Of a stretch of DNA of 64,000 nucleotides, positions 43,496 through 53,114 are shown piece after piece. This DNA comes from Spirosoma oryzicola (GTDB taxonomy: Bacteria; Bacteroidota; Bacteroidia; Cytophagales; Spirosomataceae). The translations under genes and the position numbers were made by a program. The notes under the pieces were generated by a model. It saw nothing but the letters and a program-made list of their open reading frames with translations. It had not been told where the DNA came from and made no database searches. Position 1 is the first letter of the stretch. Every line of letters begins with the position of its first letter. The stretch lies in contig NZ_CP089538.1 of assembly GCF_021233055.1 (NCBI RefSeq), positions 3,736,501 through 3,800,500 on the forward strand, read 5' to 3'.

Positions 43496-44686
43496 TTGAC
43501 CGCTCTTTCGCCCGCCGAACGACTTTTCATCCAGGATCACTTAACCGATGATGTACGAGCGCTGTCTCTGCGCCCACAAGCCGCCGGTATCGATACAAAA
43601 AAGGTTATCGCCCAGATTGCCGCCCGTCAGAAAGCGCGCGAAAAATTACCCACTTGGTACGCAAACGACGCGTTACTTTTTCCACCCGCTTTATCGGTCG
43701 AGCAGGCTTCTTCTGAACGAACAGCCCAGTACAAAGCCTCGCTGGTTAGCGGAACGATGCTAATCGATCTTACGGGTGGTATGGGCGTAGACACATGGGC
43801 GTTCGCGCAACGCATCGACCGGGTTGTGTATGTTGAGCAGCAGCCCGATCTGGCGATGCTCGCAGCCCACAATTTACCAGTACTGGGTGCGACGAATGTT
43901 GACGTACAAACCGGAAATGGCTTAGCCTTGATCGACCATTTCGCCCAGGCTGCCGACTGGATCTACCTTGACCCGCACCGACGCAACGAGCAGGGCGGGA
44001 AAGTTGTCCGCTTAGCTGATTGCGAACCCGACCTGTCGTGTCCAGATACGATTGCGGCCTTGCTGAAAAAAGGAAATCGGCTATTAGTAAAAGTATCACC
44101 GTTACTTGATATCGACTCGACCGTCCGAAGTTTGTTTTCGGTTGAAGCAGTACACATTGTTGCCGTGCAGGGCGAGGTAAAAGAAATACTCCTGACGATA
44201 GGACACCAGCCGGTATCCGCCAGCTCGGTCGAAGTCGTAGCCATCAACCTAACGGCAACGGGTAACACGGTTTTCCGGTTTCGTAAAGGCGACGAAGCCG
44301 GGGCCAGTATCAGGCTGAGCGATCCGCAACAGTACGTGTACGAACCGAACGCAGCGATACTGAAAGCCGGGGCCTTTCGGCTGGTGGCCGATCGATTTGA
44401 TCTGGCAAAGCTGGCTCCGAACAGTCATCTGTACACGGGCAGCGAGCTGAAAAACGATTTTCCGGGCCGCGCCTTTCGGCTTGAGCACGTGGTCAAATCA
44501 GACCGAAAACAGGTAGAATCGATATTACCAACGATGAAAGCAAACCTGACAGTCAGAAACTTTCCTCAGTCAGTGGCCGACTTGCGGAAGAAATTAAAGT
44601 TGAGCGAAGGTGGCGACACGTACATCCTGGCGACTACGTTGCAAAACGGCGATAAACGACTGTTAATCACGAAAAAAGTGGTCTGA
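43496..44686 (+). CDS. SAM-dependent methyltransferase with THUMP-like domain
   Basis: A 396-residue protein. The class I methyltransferase core is about 85-235: motif I LIDLTGGMGVDTWAF with D91, acidic E113 in VVYVEQQPDLA and a substrate-binding motif WIYLDPHRRN near 158. The C-terminal part (about 320-396) matches the THUMP-like fold found with such enzymes in Bacteroidota, which suggests an RNA substrate. Starts at TTG 43496 (MTALSPAERLFI); no ATG is near the conserved N-terminus. Target RNA is unknown. Confidence 0.82.
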   Translation: MTALSPAERLFIQDHLTDDVRALSLRPQAAGIDTKKVIAQIAARQKAREKLPTWYANDALLFPPALSVEQASSERTAQYKASLVSGTMLIDLTGGMGVDTWAFAQRIDRVVYVEQQPDLAMLAAHNLPVLGATNVDVQTGNGLALIDHFAQAADWIYLDPHRRNEQGGKVVRLADCEPDLSCPDTIAALLKKGNRLLVKVSPLLDIDSTVRSLFSVEAVHIVAVQGEVKEILLTIGHQPVSASSVEVVAINLTATGNTVFRFRKGDEAGASIRLSDPQQYVYEPNAAILKAGAFRLVADRFDLAKLAPNSHLYTGSELKNDFPGRAFRLEHVVKSDRKQVESILPTMKANLTVRNFPQSVADLRKKLKLSEGGDTYILATTLQNGDKRLLITKKVV

Positions 44687-44741
44687 CTTAACCACTCATT
44701 CTTGTAAGTCAATGAACGTAATTCGTAAATCAAACACGCAC

Positions 44742-45425
44742 ATGAAACTCCTATCACGCATCACACTACTGCTGGCGCTTATTGTTGTTCTTGGAAAAGC
44801 CAGTGCCCAAACCGTTTACGCAGGAGAAACCACGGTTGATAAAAACAAGCTACCGGGTCTGTACCTGACCTTGCAGGGTGACGGCAAGCAACTGGAAAAA
44901 GATTGGGAAGAACAGCTTAAAACTTACGGACGAATGACGGCTTCGCGCGGCACCTATCGCGTACCCAATGCGGACATACAATCCGTTTCGCCCGAGCCGA
45001 TCAACCTGACCAGCACGGTTAAGTCAACCAGAACCTCGGCTACCATCTTTGTTGCCTTTGATCAGGGTGGCGGAAATTACGTAACGACTGGCAACAGCAA
45101 TTACGCGGCTGCCGAGCGGCTGTTAAAAGACTTTTCAGAAAAGAGCCTGTTCAACCAGGAAGTGCGAACCGCAGAAACGGGCTTTGACGAAGCGCAGAAA
45201 AGTCACCAGAAGACGGTTCGTAACGGCGAACGGCTCCAGCGCGAAATCGAGCAAAACGCCAAAGAGAAAGAGCGACTCCTGAAGCGTATTGACGATAACG
45301 CTAAAGAATTGGAACAACTTCAGAAAGACATCGAAGCTAATAAAACCGAGCAGGAGAACGCCACGACCGAGCTGGAAAACCGCAAAAAGAATGTGGAAGC
45401 GGTAAAAGCAAAGCGCAGCAATTAA
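44742..45425 (+). CDS. Exported coiled-coil protein of unknown function
   Basis: A 227-residue exported protein. The ATG at 44742 gives a clean signal peptide (MKLLSRITLLLALIVVLG, cut near SAQ); an ATG 10 codons earlier is less likely. Residues about 25-125 form a compact beta-rich part. From about 140 to the end the sequence is a charged coiled coil (repeated KERLLKR, KELEQLQKDIEANK, TELENRKKNVEAVK). I do not recognise a family. It lies between a methyltransferase gene and a terminator hairpin. Confidence 0.72.
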   Translation: MKLLSRITLLLALIVVLGKASAQTVYAGETTVDKNKLPGLYLTLQGDGKQLEKDWEEQLKTYGRMTASRGTYRVPNADIQSVSPEPINLTSTVKSTRTSATIFVAFDQGGGNYVTTGNSNYAAAERLLKDFSEKSLFNQEVRTAETGFDEAQKSHQKTVRNGERLQREIEQNAKEKERLLKRIDDNAKELEQLQKDIEANKTEQENATTELENRKKNVEAVKAKRSN

Positions 45426-45436
45426 TTGCTGAAAGT

Positions 45437-45470
45437 GGGTAATCGGAAAGCTACGTTGCTCCGATTACCC
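45437..45470. terminator. Bidirectional hairpin between the coiled-coil gene and murF-alr
   Basis: GGGTAATCGGA (45437-45447) and TCCGATTACCC (45460-45470) are exact reverse complements with a 12-base loop; the stem extends a few bases with one bulge (AAGTG with CAACTT). It is between convergent genes. Confidence 0.7.
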
Positions 45471-45478
45471 AACTTCCC

Positions 45479-47983
45479 TTAGTTTCCTTCTTTAAAAAAC
45501 ACCCGCTTCACGCGTTCGCTGACCCCCGTCAGTAGCTCATACGGGATCGTACCAATTTGCCGGGCCAGTTCGGTAATCCGTAGTTCATCGCCAAAGACAA
45601 TCACATCATCACCCTCGGCGGCAGGCGCCTGGGTAACGTCAACCATGGTCATATCCATACAAACGTTACCCACTGTTGGGCACCGAACACCGTTGATCCA
45701 CACGTGCCCTACTCCATTCCCTAACCGGCGGTCAAAACCGTCAGCGTAGCCAATAGCGAGGGTAGCAATCCGGGCATCGTGGTCCAGCACGCCCCGGCGG
45801 CTATACCCCACTGATTCGCCCGCTGGCACAGCCTTGATCTGGCTAATGACCGTGTGCAACGTCCCTACCGGACGAACGGCCTCTTTGTCGAGCTGGCTGG
45901 ACTCAACACCGTACAAACCAATGCCCAGCCGCACCATGTCCAGTCGGTATTCCGGAAATCGTACGATACCCGCCGAATTGAGCAGATGACGCGTTGGCCG
46001 GTAGCCTAAGCCCGCTTCGAGTGCCGCCGTAGCCCGCAGAAACGTTTTAAACTGCTGCTGCGAAAATGAATTGAATTGCGCTTCATCCGCCCCTACCAAA
46101 TGACTGAATACCGTCTCTACGCGCAAGTTTGGGTAGCTTTTCAGGTAATCGATTACCACGGGTAGCTCGTCTTCAAGAAAGCCCAGCCGGTGCATCCCCG
46201 TATCAATTTTCAGGTGTATCGGACACGGTTTGCGCTGCGCCGACCGCGATGAGAGAGCTACTGTCTCTGCCTCCGTGTGCTTAGCCACAAAATTGCTCCA
46301 TTCCTTCAGCAAGCGTATGCTGTAAATTTCCGGCTCAAGACTGTATTCAAGCAGCGTCGCAAAGGTTTCTGGTGCGGGATTCATGACCATGATCGGTAAA
46401 TCAATGCCGTGCTGACGGAGCGAAACCCCTTCATCAGCGTACGCTACGGCCAGATAATCGACTCGGTGGAACTGCAATAACTGAGCGACTTCCGCGCTGC
46501 CACTGCCGTACGCAAATGCCTTCACCATCACCATGATTTTGGTATTGGCACCGACTTTTTCCCGGTAGTAGTTCAGGTTATGGGTAAGCGCATCCAGGTT
46601 AATTTCGAGCAACGTACCGTGTACTTTTCGTTGCAACCGGTTGACGATTCGCTCAAAAGAGAACGGCCGGGCCCCTTTTACCAGAATATCACTATCCCGC
46701 AGTTCACGGACCGAAAACTCGGTTAAAAATGCGTCGGTCGTTGGAAAGAAAATGCTACCGTCGGCAAAAAAACGACGATTCTGGGTAAGTACGGGTCCGA
46801 TTCCGATAAATTGCTCAACGCGATTCGCCCGAATCAGATTCGCCACTTGCTCATATAGCTCCGATTCCGGCTGCCCCGACTGTAACACATCGGACAGAAT
46901 AACAACACGTCGTCCGCGTGTACTCTGCTGATTGAGAAAGCTAAGCGCTAATTGCAAACCCGCTACATCGTTGTTGTACGAATCGTCGATCAGTACGCAG
47001 TTGTTGATTCCTTCTTTCAACTCCAGGCGCATCGAAACGGGTCGTAGCCGATTCAGGCGGCTTTGCAGGGCGTCAGCATCCAGAACGCGCAACGTAAGCA
47101 TCGCGACGATGCAATGCATTAAGTTTTCAACCGAAGCCGGGTCGGTAAACGGAATCGTAAGCAGAACCGTACCAAATGGCCCGCTGAGCGTCAGTCGATC
47201 CTGTTCCAACGTCGCCTGACAAACAGCCTCCCTCCCCGTCATGGACCATGTTACAAACCGCATGTCGGTGTTTACCGCTTTCAGAAGTAGGTTTACTTCT
47301 TCGTCAATGTCGGCGTAATCGGCGCAGTAAATAAGCGTTTCGGCATGGATAAACAACCGCAGCTTTTCGGCAATTTTCTGTTTGCGCGTCCGGAATCCTT
47401 CGTCATGTGCGGTACCGATGTTTGTAAAAATGCCGATTGTCGGGCGAATGATTGCTTCCAGCGCCTGCATCTCGTGCGGCCTGGAAATGCCCGCTTCGAA
47501 GATACCCAGCGTATGGCTTGCGTTGAGTTGATGCACCGACAAGGGTACGCCCAACTGCGAATTATAACTTTTGGGACTTTTGGCAATCACAAAATCATCG
47601 GCCAGCAGTTGCGCCAGCCACTCTTTTACAATGGTTTTGCCGTTACTACCCGTGATACCAACAACCGGTATGCGGAACTGGCGTCGGTGTTCGGCGGCTA
47701 AGGTCTGTACCAGCAGCAAACTACTGTCAACCTCCACAAATTGGGCGTCGGCATAATCGATTAGTTCCGCCCGGCGGTCGGGCGTGAGCGCCGACCGCTC
47801 GACGACAAAATAGCGAATGCCTTTCTGGTACAGCTCGCCAATAAAATTATGTCCATCGTGGTGTTCGCCCTGAATGGCAAAGAAAACCGACTCTCCCGTC
47901 TGACTCGTCGTGGCCTGTTCGCCCACCTGCCGCGAATCGGTAATCCACCGAAATTTATCTAACTGAAGTTCCTGCGTTGTCAT
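45479..47983 (-). CDS. murF-alr: Bifunctional MurF ligase / alanine racemase
   Basis: An 834-residue fusion that makes D-alanine and uses D-Ala-D-Ala. Residues 1-455 are MurF-like: ATP site VVGITGSNGKTIVKEW (109-117 core) and DDSYNNDV. Residues about 460-834 are a PLP alanine racemase: the cofactor lysine sits in MVKAFAYGSG (near 492), DTGMHRLGF and the tyrosine region VRLGIGLYG follow, with VCMDMTMVDV near the C-terminus. The fused arrangement is characteristic of Bacteroidota. Whether the ligase half is fully active is debated in some relatives. An upstream TGAATTTG lies 4 bases before the ATG, a one-mismatch -7 box. No terminator-free partner gene is downstream. Confidence 0.92.
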   Translation of the reverse strand: MTTQELQLDKFRWITDSRQVGEQATTSQTGESVFFAIQGEHHDGHNFIGELYQKGIRYFVVERSALTPDRRAELIDYADAQFVEVDSSLLLVQTLAAEHRRQFRIPVVGITGSNGKTIVKEWLAQLLADDFVIAKSPKSYNSQLGVPLSVHQLNASHTLGIFEAGISRPHEMQALEAIIRPTIGIFTNIGTAHDEGFRTRKQKIAEKLRLFIHAETLIYCADYADIDEEVNLLLKAVNTDMRFVTWSMTGREAVCQATLEQDRLTLSGPFGTVLLTIPFTDPASVENLMHCIVAMLTLRVLDADALQSRLNRLRPVSMRLELKEGINNCVLIDDSYNNDVAGLQLALSFLNQQSTRGRRVVILSDVLQSGQPESELYEQVANLIRANRVEQFIGIGPVLTQNRRFFADGSIFFPTTDAFLTEFSVRELRDSDILVKGARPFSFERIVNRLQRKVHGTLLEINLDALTHNLNYYREKVGANTKIMVMVKAFAYGSGSAEVAQLLQFHRVDYLAVAYADEGVSLRQHGIDLPIMVMNPAPETFATLLEYSLEPEIYSIRLLKEWSNFVAKHTEAETVALSSRSAQRKPCPIHLKIDTGMHRLGFLEDELPVVIDYLKSYPNLRVETVFSHLVGADEAQFNSFSQQQFKTFLRATAALEAGLGYRPTRHLLNSAGIVRFPEYRLDMVRLGIGLYGVESSQLDKEAVRPVGTLHTVISQIKAVPAGESVGYSRRGVLDHDARIATLAIGYADGFDRRLGNGVGHVWINGVRCPTVGNVCMDMTMVDVTQAPAAEGDDVIVFGDELRITELARQIGTIPYELLTGVSERVKRVFFKEGN

Positions 47984-48066
47984 ACATCAAATTCAAGCGG
48001 TCATGCTCTGGTCCATGATTGTCCCGATTGAATCCGTTCCTTATTTCGCAGAACTGGCGCAAAGCC

Positions 48067-49149
48067 TTACATCCAGCCCCGTCGTTTGAAATAAATAACT
48101 TCTCCAACGGCAATCACAACCATGCTAAAAAGCACCCAAAAGTAACCGGTTTTTGTTCGTAGTTCGGGCATATTGTCAAAGTTCATCCCGTAAATACCCG
48201 CAATGAAGGTCAGGGGAATAAAGATGGCGGATACAATCGTCAGCGTTTTCATGACGGAGTTCATGCGGTTACTGACAATCGAATAATACACATCCATCAA
48301 GCCCGAAATAAGCTCGCGGTACGAATCCAGCGATTCAATGATTTGGTTGATGTGGTCTGAAAGGTCGTGCAGGTAAGGAAGCGTACTGCGGTCTATTAAA
48401 GTCGATTCTTCCCGCAGTAACACACCGATCATATCACGTAGTGGGTAAATCGTCCGCCGGATAAAGGCCAGTTCGCGCTTGAGTGTGTACAGGATGGACA
48501 GTGTTTGCTGGTTGGCCTGTTCGCGAATAATTTGCTCTTCCAGTTCATCCATTTTTTCGCCGATACGCTCCGTAATAAGCAGATAATGATCGACAATCAC
48601 GTCCATAAGCGCATACAGCAGGTAGTCAGCACCATTGCGCCGGGTTTTACCCGATGAAGCTTTAATGCGTTCGATAACGGTCTCAAAAATATCCTTCGTC
48701 CGTTCTTCCTGGAACGATATCAGGTAATTTTTTCCCAGCACCAGACTAACGTGTTCGGCCTCAATGGCCTGCCGCTGACGGCTATGGTGCAGCATTTTCA
48801 GCGTTACAAACACCACCGTATCGTCGTAGAGGTCAATCTTCGGCTTCTGTTCGGTGTTCATCACATCTTCCAGCAGCAGCGGGTGCAACTGGTATTGCTG
48901 GCCAATTACCGAAACGACCTTTTGCTCGTGAATACCATCCACGTCAAGCCAGTTCACGAAAGACGTTGCCTCGTTTGGTAATCGACACGCGCTTAGTTTG
49001 ACGATTTCATCAACATGGTATTCAGTCGCGTTGTATTCAATGCGTTTGATCTTTGTTGCGTGATCAATATCGGCCCCTACATAGGTAAGTGTACCGGGTG
49101 ATGTACCGAGTGTTTTCTCAGCGGAACGATAGCGTCGGTGTTTCGACAT
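48067..49149 (-). CDS. corA: CorA-type magnesium/cobalt transporter
   Basis: A 360-residue divalent-cation channel. The large cytoplasmic N-terminal funnel covers about 1-290 and two membrane helices lie at about 297-320 and 330-350. The pore signature GMN is in GIYGMNFDNMPEL between them. Conserved TLTIVSAIFIPLTFIAGIYG marks the pore helix, and the positively charged RRGWM end is typical. It imports Mg2+ and some Co2+/Ni2+ as a pentamer. No neighbour suggests a special role. ATG at 49149. Confidence 0.93.
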   Translation of the reverse strand: MSKHRRYRSAEKTLGTSPGTLTYVGADIDHATKIKRIEYNATEYHVDEIVKLSACRLPNEATSFVNWLDVDGIHEQKVVSVIGQQYQLHPLLLEDVMNTEQKPKIDLYDDTVVFVTLKMLHHSRQRQAIEAEHVSLVLGKNYLISFQEERTKDIFETVIERIKASSGKTRRNGADYLLYALMDVIVDHYLLITERIGEKMDELEEQIIREQANQQTLSILYTLKRELAFIRRTIYPLRDMIGVLLREESTLIDRSTLPYLHDLSDHINQIIESLDSYRELISGLMDVYYSIVSNRMNSVMKTLTIVSAIFIPLTFIAGIYGMNFDNMPELRTKTGYFWVLFSMVVIAVGEVIYFKRRGWM

Positions 49150-49356
49150 AAGTAATCAATAAATAAAGTATACCCAGTCGAAAAGCTCGCTACGGACGGT
49201 ACGTCAACCGGTAACAACGCTCCGTTCGTAGCCAGTTCCGGTAATCACTTGCTGTATTTTACAGTAGATTAAGCAACGGAAAACTTCTTTTCTGGGTCAA
49301 CGATAAACCAACTACTTCCTGCGTTGTCGAATGTTCAGAAAATCGTCGTTTACGCC

Positions 49357-50523
49357 ATGATTCGCTTGCTCCTACTCTTCATTTTGACCAGCACTGGCTT
49401 AGCCGCGTGCAGCAGTGGTCAGACCGCTTTCAGGCGGGGAAACTTCGATTTGGCAGTCAAACGAGCTTCGCAGCGGCTTCACCAGTGGCGCGGTCTGGGT
49501 AAACGTGGCTATACGAAAGCACCACTCGTACTTAAACAGGCGTTCGAGCGCGCGTATGAGGAACACCAGAAAGCGATCAGAAACCTGTCGTCACCGTCGA
49601 ATACCAAAGACTTTCCGTGGGAAACGATTTACAACGAGTACGAAAAACTACAAAGCCTGACCAACAACGCCCGAACCTGCGAAGCCTGTGCCGGGTGGCT
49701 GGCTACTTACCCTACTTCCTACGCTGACCGACAGCAGGAAACCCGCCAACTGGCCGCAGCCGACCGCTACGAACTGGCCGAGCAGGCATTCGCCTACCGG
49801 GAGGATAACCGGCTGGCGGCAAAGGATGCTTATTTCAATTATCAGAAAGCCCTGTCGTGGGTTCCTAACTTCCGTCAGGCCAGTGCCAAGGCGCAGGATG
49901 TCCTCCCGTTTGCTATTCTGCGGGTCGTCGTCGAACCGTTATCGCCAACCTCAGAAATCAGCGCTGCCGACAACCGGGAGCTGGAGCGTATGATTTTTCG
50001 GCAGATCGACCGGAATGAAGCGCCATCACCGTTTGTCCGGCTTTACCGGCCCGACGAATCAGCGGGCGATGGCTTTCCGATTCACCAGGCGGTGCAAATG
50101 CAGGTGTCCGATTACGTGCCTATCCGGGATAATACGGCCTCATCTACCACAACCGTGTATAGCAACCAGACGTACAAGGTTGGCGAAAAGAAAATCAATG
50201 ATTCGACCAAGGTGGACGTGATGGAAAAGGTAAGCGGTAGTCTGACAACGTACCTCCGAACAATTAATGCTGAACTTACGATGCGACTGCGCGCTATCGA
50301 CACGCAAACGGGCAAAACCATTTGGGAAGACAGCGTATGGGAAACGCGCAGCTGGCAAACCGAGTGGCAAACTTTTAGCGGTGACGACCGCGCACTGAAT
50401 GGACAATCGCTCAAAAGCGCCAATCTGTTTCCTCCTTCGCGCTGGCAACTCTACGACAGCCTGAGCGACGAACTGGCCGATGATGTCGTCAGGCGATTGC
50501 GCTCCAAGTACGCAAAAGATTGA
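49357..50523 (+). CDS. Lipoprotein with tetratricopeptide-like helices, unknown function
   Basis: A 388-residue predicted lipoprotein. The ATG at 49357 gives a signal peptide ending in LAAC (acyl-cysteine near residue 17); the TTG at 49324 adds 11 hydrophilic residues and is less likely. The first half is helix-rich and reads like TPR-type repeats (LVLKQAFERAYEEHQKAIRN, YELAEQAFAYRED, DAYFNYQKALSWVPNFRQAS) and contains a CEAC pair near 115. The second half is beta-rich. It ends 11 bases from the convergent GH106-like gene. No family recognised. Confidence 0.72.
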   Translation: MIRLLLLFILTSTGLAACSSGQTAFRRGNFDLAVKRASQRLHQWRGLGKRGYTKAPLVLKQAFERAYEEHQKAIRNLSSPSNTKDFPWETIYNEYEKLQSLTNNARTCEACAGWLATYPTSYADRQQETRQLAAADRYELAEQAFAYREDNRLAAKDAYFNYQKALSWVPNFRQASAKAQDVLPFAILRVVVEPLSPTSEISAADNRELERMIFRQIDRNEAPSPFVRLYRPDESAGDGFPIHQAVQMQVSDYVPIRDNTASSTTTVYSNQTYKVGEKKINDSTKVDVMEKVSGSLTTYLRTINAELTMRLRAIDTQTGKTIWEDSVWETRSWQTEWQTFSGDDRALNGQSLKSANLFPPSRWQLYDSLSDELADDVVRRLRSKYAKD

Positions 50524-50534
50524 CAGTTTTCGCT

Positions 50535-53114
50535 TTAATGCACCGGAGTCAGCGTCACTGGACCGAGTAATCCCGATGGCGTTGGTTTCCAACGACCCGC
50601 ATCAAAAGGCTGATAGCGAATATCCACCATGTTGATATCGTAAAACTTTTTCCAACCCGGCTGCTGGCGGTCGTACAGTCGCATATAGTTTGCGGACAGG
50701 TTTGTCACGTCAATCTCTAATTGGTTTCCCGTTGGCTTCAGTTGGCTGGCAGGAACCGATAACCGAAATGGTATACACCAGGCCGTTCCGAGCGATTGTC
50801 CGTTGAGTCGAACCTCGGCGACTTCGCGCACATCACCCAGATCGAGCTGATAAGAAGATACGTCCGGTTCACCGGCTGGCCGATCAAAGCGGGTACTGTA
50901 GCGGACCGTTCCAGAAAAATAGTCCGCAGAATCGGCAAAGGTTGTCCAGGAACCAAGCCTAGGCACCGTTACCGACGCCGTCAAGGCCGGACGACCGCGC
51001 AGAAACTGCACCTGCCAGGGACTCAGTAAATCGATAAATTTTTGGGATGATAGATCAGCCCGTTTGGTCGTGCTGGCAGACCGTGGTAGCGTAGCCTTGG
51101 CTGAACTCACATCGACAAAATAAGCCTGCCCCGGTTCCAGTGACAGGAAAATCTCACGCTGCCCATTCGGTCCTTGGCGAGTCAATACCGGTTCGGTCCG
51201 GTTTGTCAACGGATCGTAGCGAGTCGCCTGTCCCTGTGCCGACAGCGCAACCCAATTCTGGCGAAAGCGATTACCCAGGTTAGCAATAAAATAATGAGTA
51301 GTATCGCGCTGTCGCTTGCGGATAAACGACAGTCCTTCCGCTGCCCAGGTTTCGGCACGAACGTTCGACTGGCGGAGCGTTTCGAGGAGATTGGCGCTAA
51401 CCGTCACGGATTTTAGTTGTCCCAGCGTTTTCGCGAGTTGCCTTATTTCGGCGGAGCGGGCTGCGTGTTTATAAAAGCCGGGTGCCTTTGCCGGTAATTG
51501 GCCATCTACAATGATGCGGGCACCCTGCCGAGCCAGTCGTTCCAACTGTCGGAGTGACTGTTCCGGTAAATACGTCGTTTGTGGCAGAACAATCACCTGA
51601 TACGTGGCACCACCCGGGCTACGAATTCCTTCCTTCGTGACAGTTAATTTATTCAGCAAATCATCCGAAACGTAATCGAATGAGTAGCCCCGATCAAGCA
51701 ACTGCTCACACAACTGGCCGAAGGGTTGCGGCAATAACCACCGCTCTACATGGTGCACTTCGAGCTGATGAATGCCTCCCGCCGATTTAGCCGGTGTCGC
51801 CCACAGATCGTGGATGGGAAAATAAACCAGCACATCGTTGTCGGGCTTACTACGCTGTAACCGCGCTTGACACCGTTCGATGTATTGATTCAGCAATGGC
51901 AGATGCGGCCAGAAATGTGACGCAGGGCCGTAATTGGTTGAAGCATAAAATACCCAGCCCGGCCACGCTTCGGCGGGTGGTGAATACGGAATGCCGTGAT
52001 AAAAGATATGGTTGACGCCCGCAGTAAACAATTGATCGACCTGCGGTTTGATCTGGGACAGCGACACCTGAAAATGATTTGCCAGCCACGTACCCGTTTC
52101 TGAACTAACTAATGGCTTACCAGTCAGATTGGCTGCCGACGACGCAAACTTCATAGCCAATGAATTCGGTGTTCCGAACCGGTCAACTTCGTATTGTTCG
52201 TCCACCCGTAAACCCGGAATGGGAAACCGGCTGGACCCAAACGATTCCGTTTCTGGAATATCGACCACAGCATACAGATCGATTAGATTTCCTGGTGAAC
52301 CATGCGCCTGGTTTCGAACCCGATACTGATGGCCGTGCGCCCAGCTGGTCCAGGTTTTCGTGAACCCATCACGCAACAGATCGGCTAGTGTCTGGTGATA
52401 ATCCTGCTGAACCAGGATACTGGTTTCGGTTCGTGTTATGTCCAGAAAAGCGGTTAGCTGCGTAGTGAGATCATAGCCCCGTCGGTTTTTAAACTCGGCA
52501 AGAAAGTTATCTGTCCAGTTGGCACCGAACACTTCGTAGGAATCATTATAAACCGCGCGAGGTTGCTCAGGCAAGCGGGCTAGTGTTGAGTCGAAGCGTT
52601 TGACGTACTGCTCAATTGCCGATTGGCTGAAATAATCGAGCACTAACCCCTCTCCGCCGGGTGCCGGTCGCTTGACCTGCTGTCTGGTCAACTCGGTTAG
52701 TAGCTTACCGTTTTCAAGCTTCCACTTTTTGGCCGCCATAGCCGTTGAAACACCCGGCCCACCGAATGGCCAACCGGTACCCATTGTCAGATCGACGCCG
52801 AGCCCTAACCGCTTTCCTTCCCGGACGGTATGGGCGAACACTGCCAGCCAGCGATCATTCAAAAAAGGGATAAACTGTTTCTCGTACCCCTTGACGCCAT
52901 AAATCGGGATGATGTGCACACCGCCTAACCCAGCCCTGGCGAACTGCTCTAGCTGCTGCGTAATATCGTTTTCATTGACGGCATTACCCATCCACCACCA
53001 ATATGTCCAAGGCTTTGCCTGCTGATTTCCGATAGATCGCTCAGGCTGCGGCTGACCAAGCAGCATTCGCCAACAAAAAGCGGTAAGCAAGCCTATTAGT
53101 ACGTATTTTTTCAT
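50535..53114 (-). CDS. Secreted GH106-like glycosidase
   Basis: An 859-residue exported enzyme. The ATG at 53114 gives a good signal peptide (MKKYVLIGLLTAF, ending near LLGQ); a frame 20 codons longer is open but adds hydrophilic sequence. Early conserved sequence is PWTYWWWMGNAVNENDI, GGVHIIPIYG and VDLTMGTGWPFGGPG, typical of GH106 (alpha-L-rhamnosidase) enzymes. Further blocks are YNDSYEVFGANWTDNF and KPLVSSETGTWL, with C-terminal beta-sandwich domains of the galactose-binding type (VAEVRLNGQSLGTAW). It probably removes a terminal sugar from plant or bacterial glycans. It is divergent from the 1147-residue CBM6/GH protein, a likely functional partner. Exact substrate unknown. Confidence 0.85.
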   Translation of the reverse strand: MKKYVLIGLLTAFCWRMLLGQPQPERSIGNQQAKPWTYWWWMGNAVNENDITQQLEQFARAGLGGVHIIPIYGVKGYEKQFIPFLNDRWLAVFAHTVREGKRLGLGVDLTMGTGWPFGGPGVSTAMAAKKWKLENGKLLTELTRQQVKRPAPGGEGLVLDYFSQSAIEQYVKRFDSTLARLPEQPRAVYNDSYEVFGANWTDNFLAEFKNRRGYDLTTQLTAFLDITRTETSILVQQDYHQTLADLLRDGFTKTWTSWAHGHQYRVRNQAHGSPGNLIDLYAVVDIPETESFGSSRFPIPGLRVDEQYEVDRFGTPNSLAMKFASSAANLTGKPLVSSETGTWLANHFQVSLSQIKPQVDQLFTAGVNHIFYHGIPYSPPAEAWPGWVFYASTNYGPASHFWPHLPLLNQYIERCQARLQRSKPDNDVLVYFPIHDLWATPAKSAGGIHQLEVHHVERWLLPQPFGQLCEQLLDRGYSFDYVSDDLLNKLTVTKEGIRSPGGATYQVIVLPQTTYLPEQSLRQLERLARQGARIIVDGQLPAKAPGFYKHAARSAEIRQLAKTLGQLKSVTVSANLLETLRQSNVRAETWAAEGLSFIRKRQRDTTHYFIANLGNRFRQNWVALSAQGQATRYDPLTNRTEPVLTRQGPNGQREIFLSLEPGQAYFVDVSSAKATLPRSASTTKRADLSSQKFIDLLSPWQVQFLRGRPALTASVTVPRLGSWTTFADSADYFSGTVRYSTRFDRPAGEPDVSSYQLDLGDVREVAEVRLNGQSLGTAWCIPFRLSVPASQLKPTGNQLEIDVTNLSANYMRLYDRQQPGWKKFYDINMVDIRYQPFDAGRWKPTPSGLLGPVTLTPVH

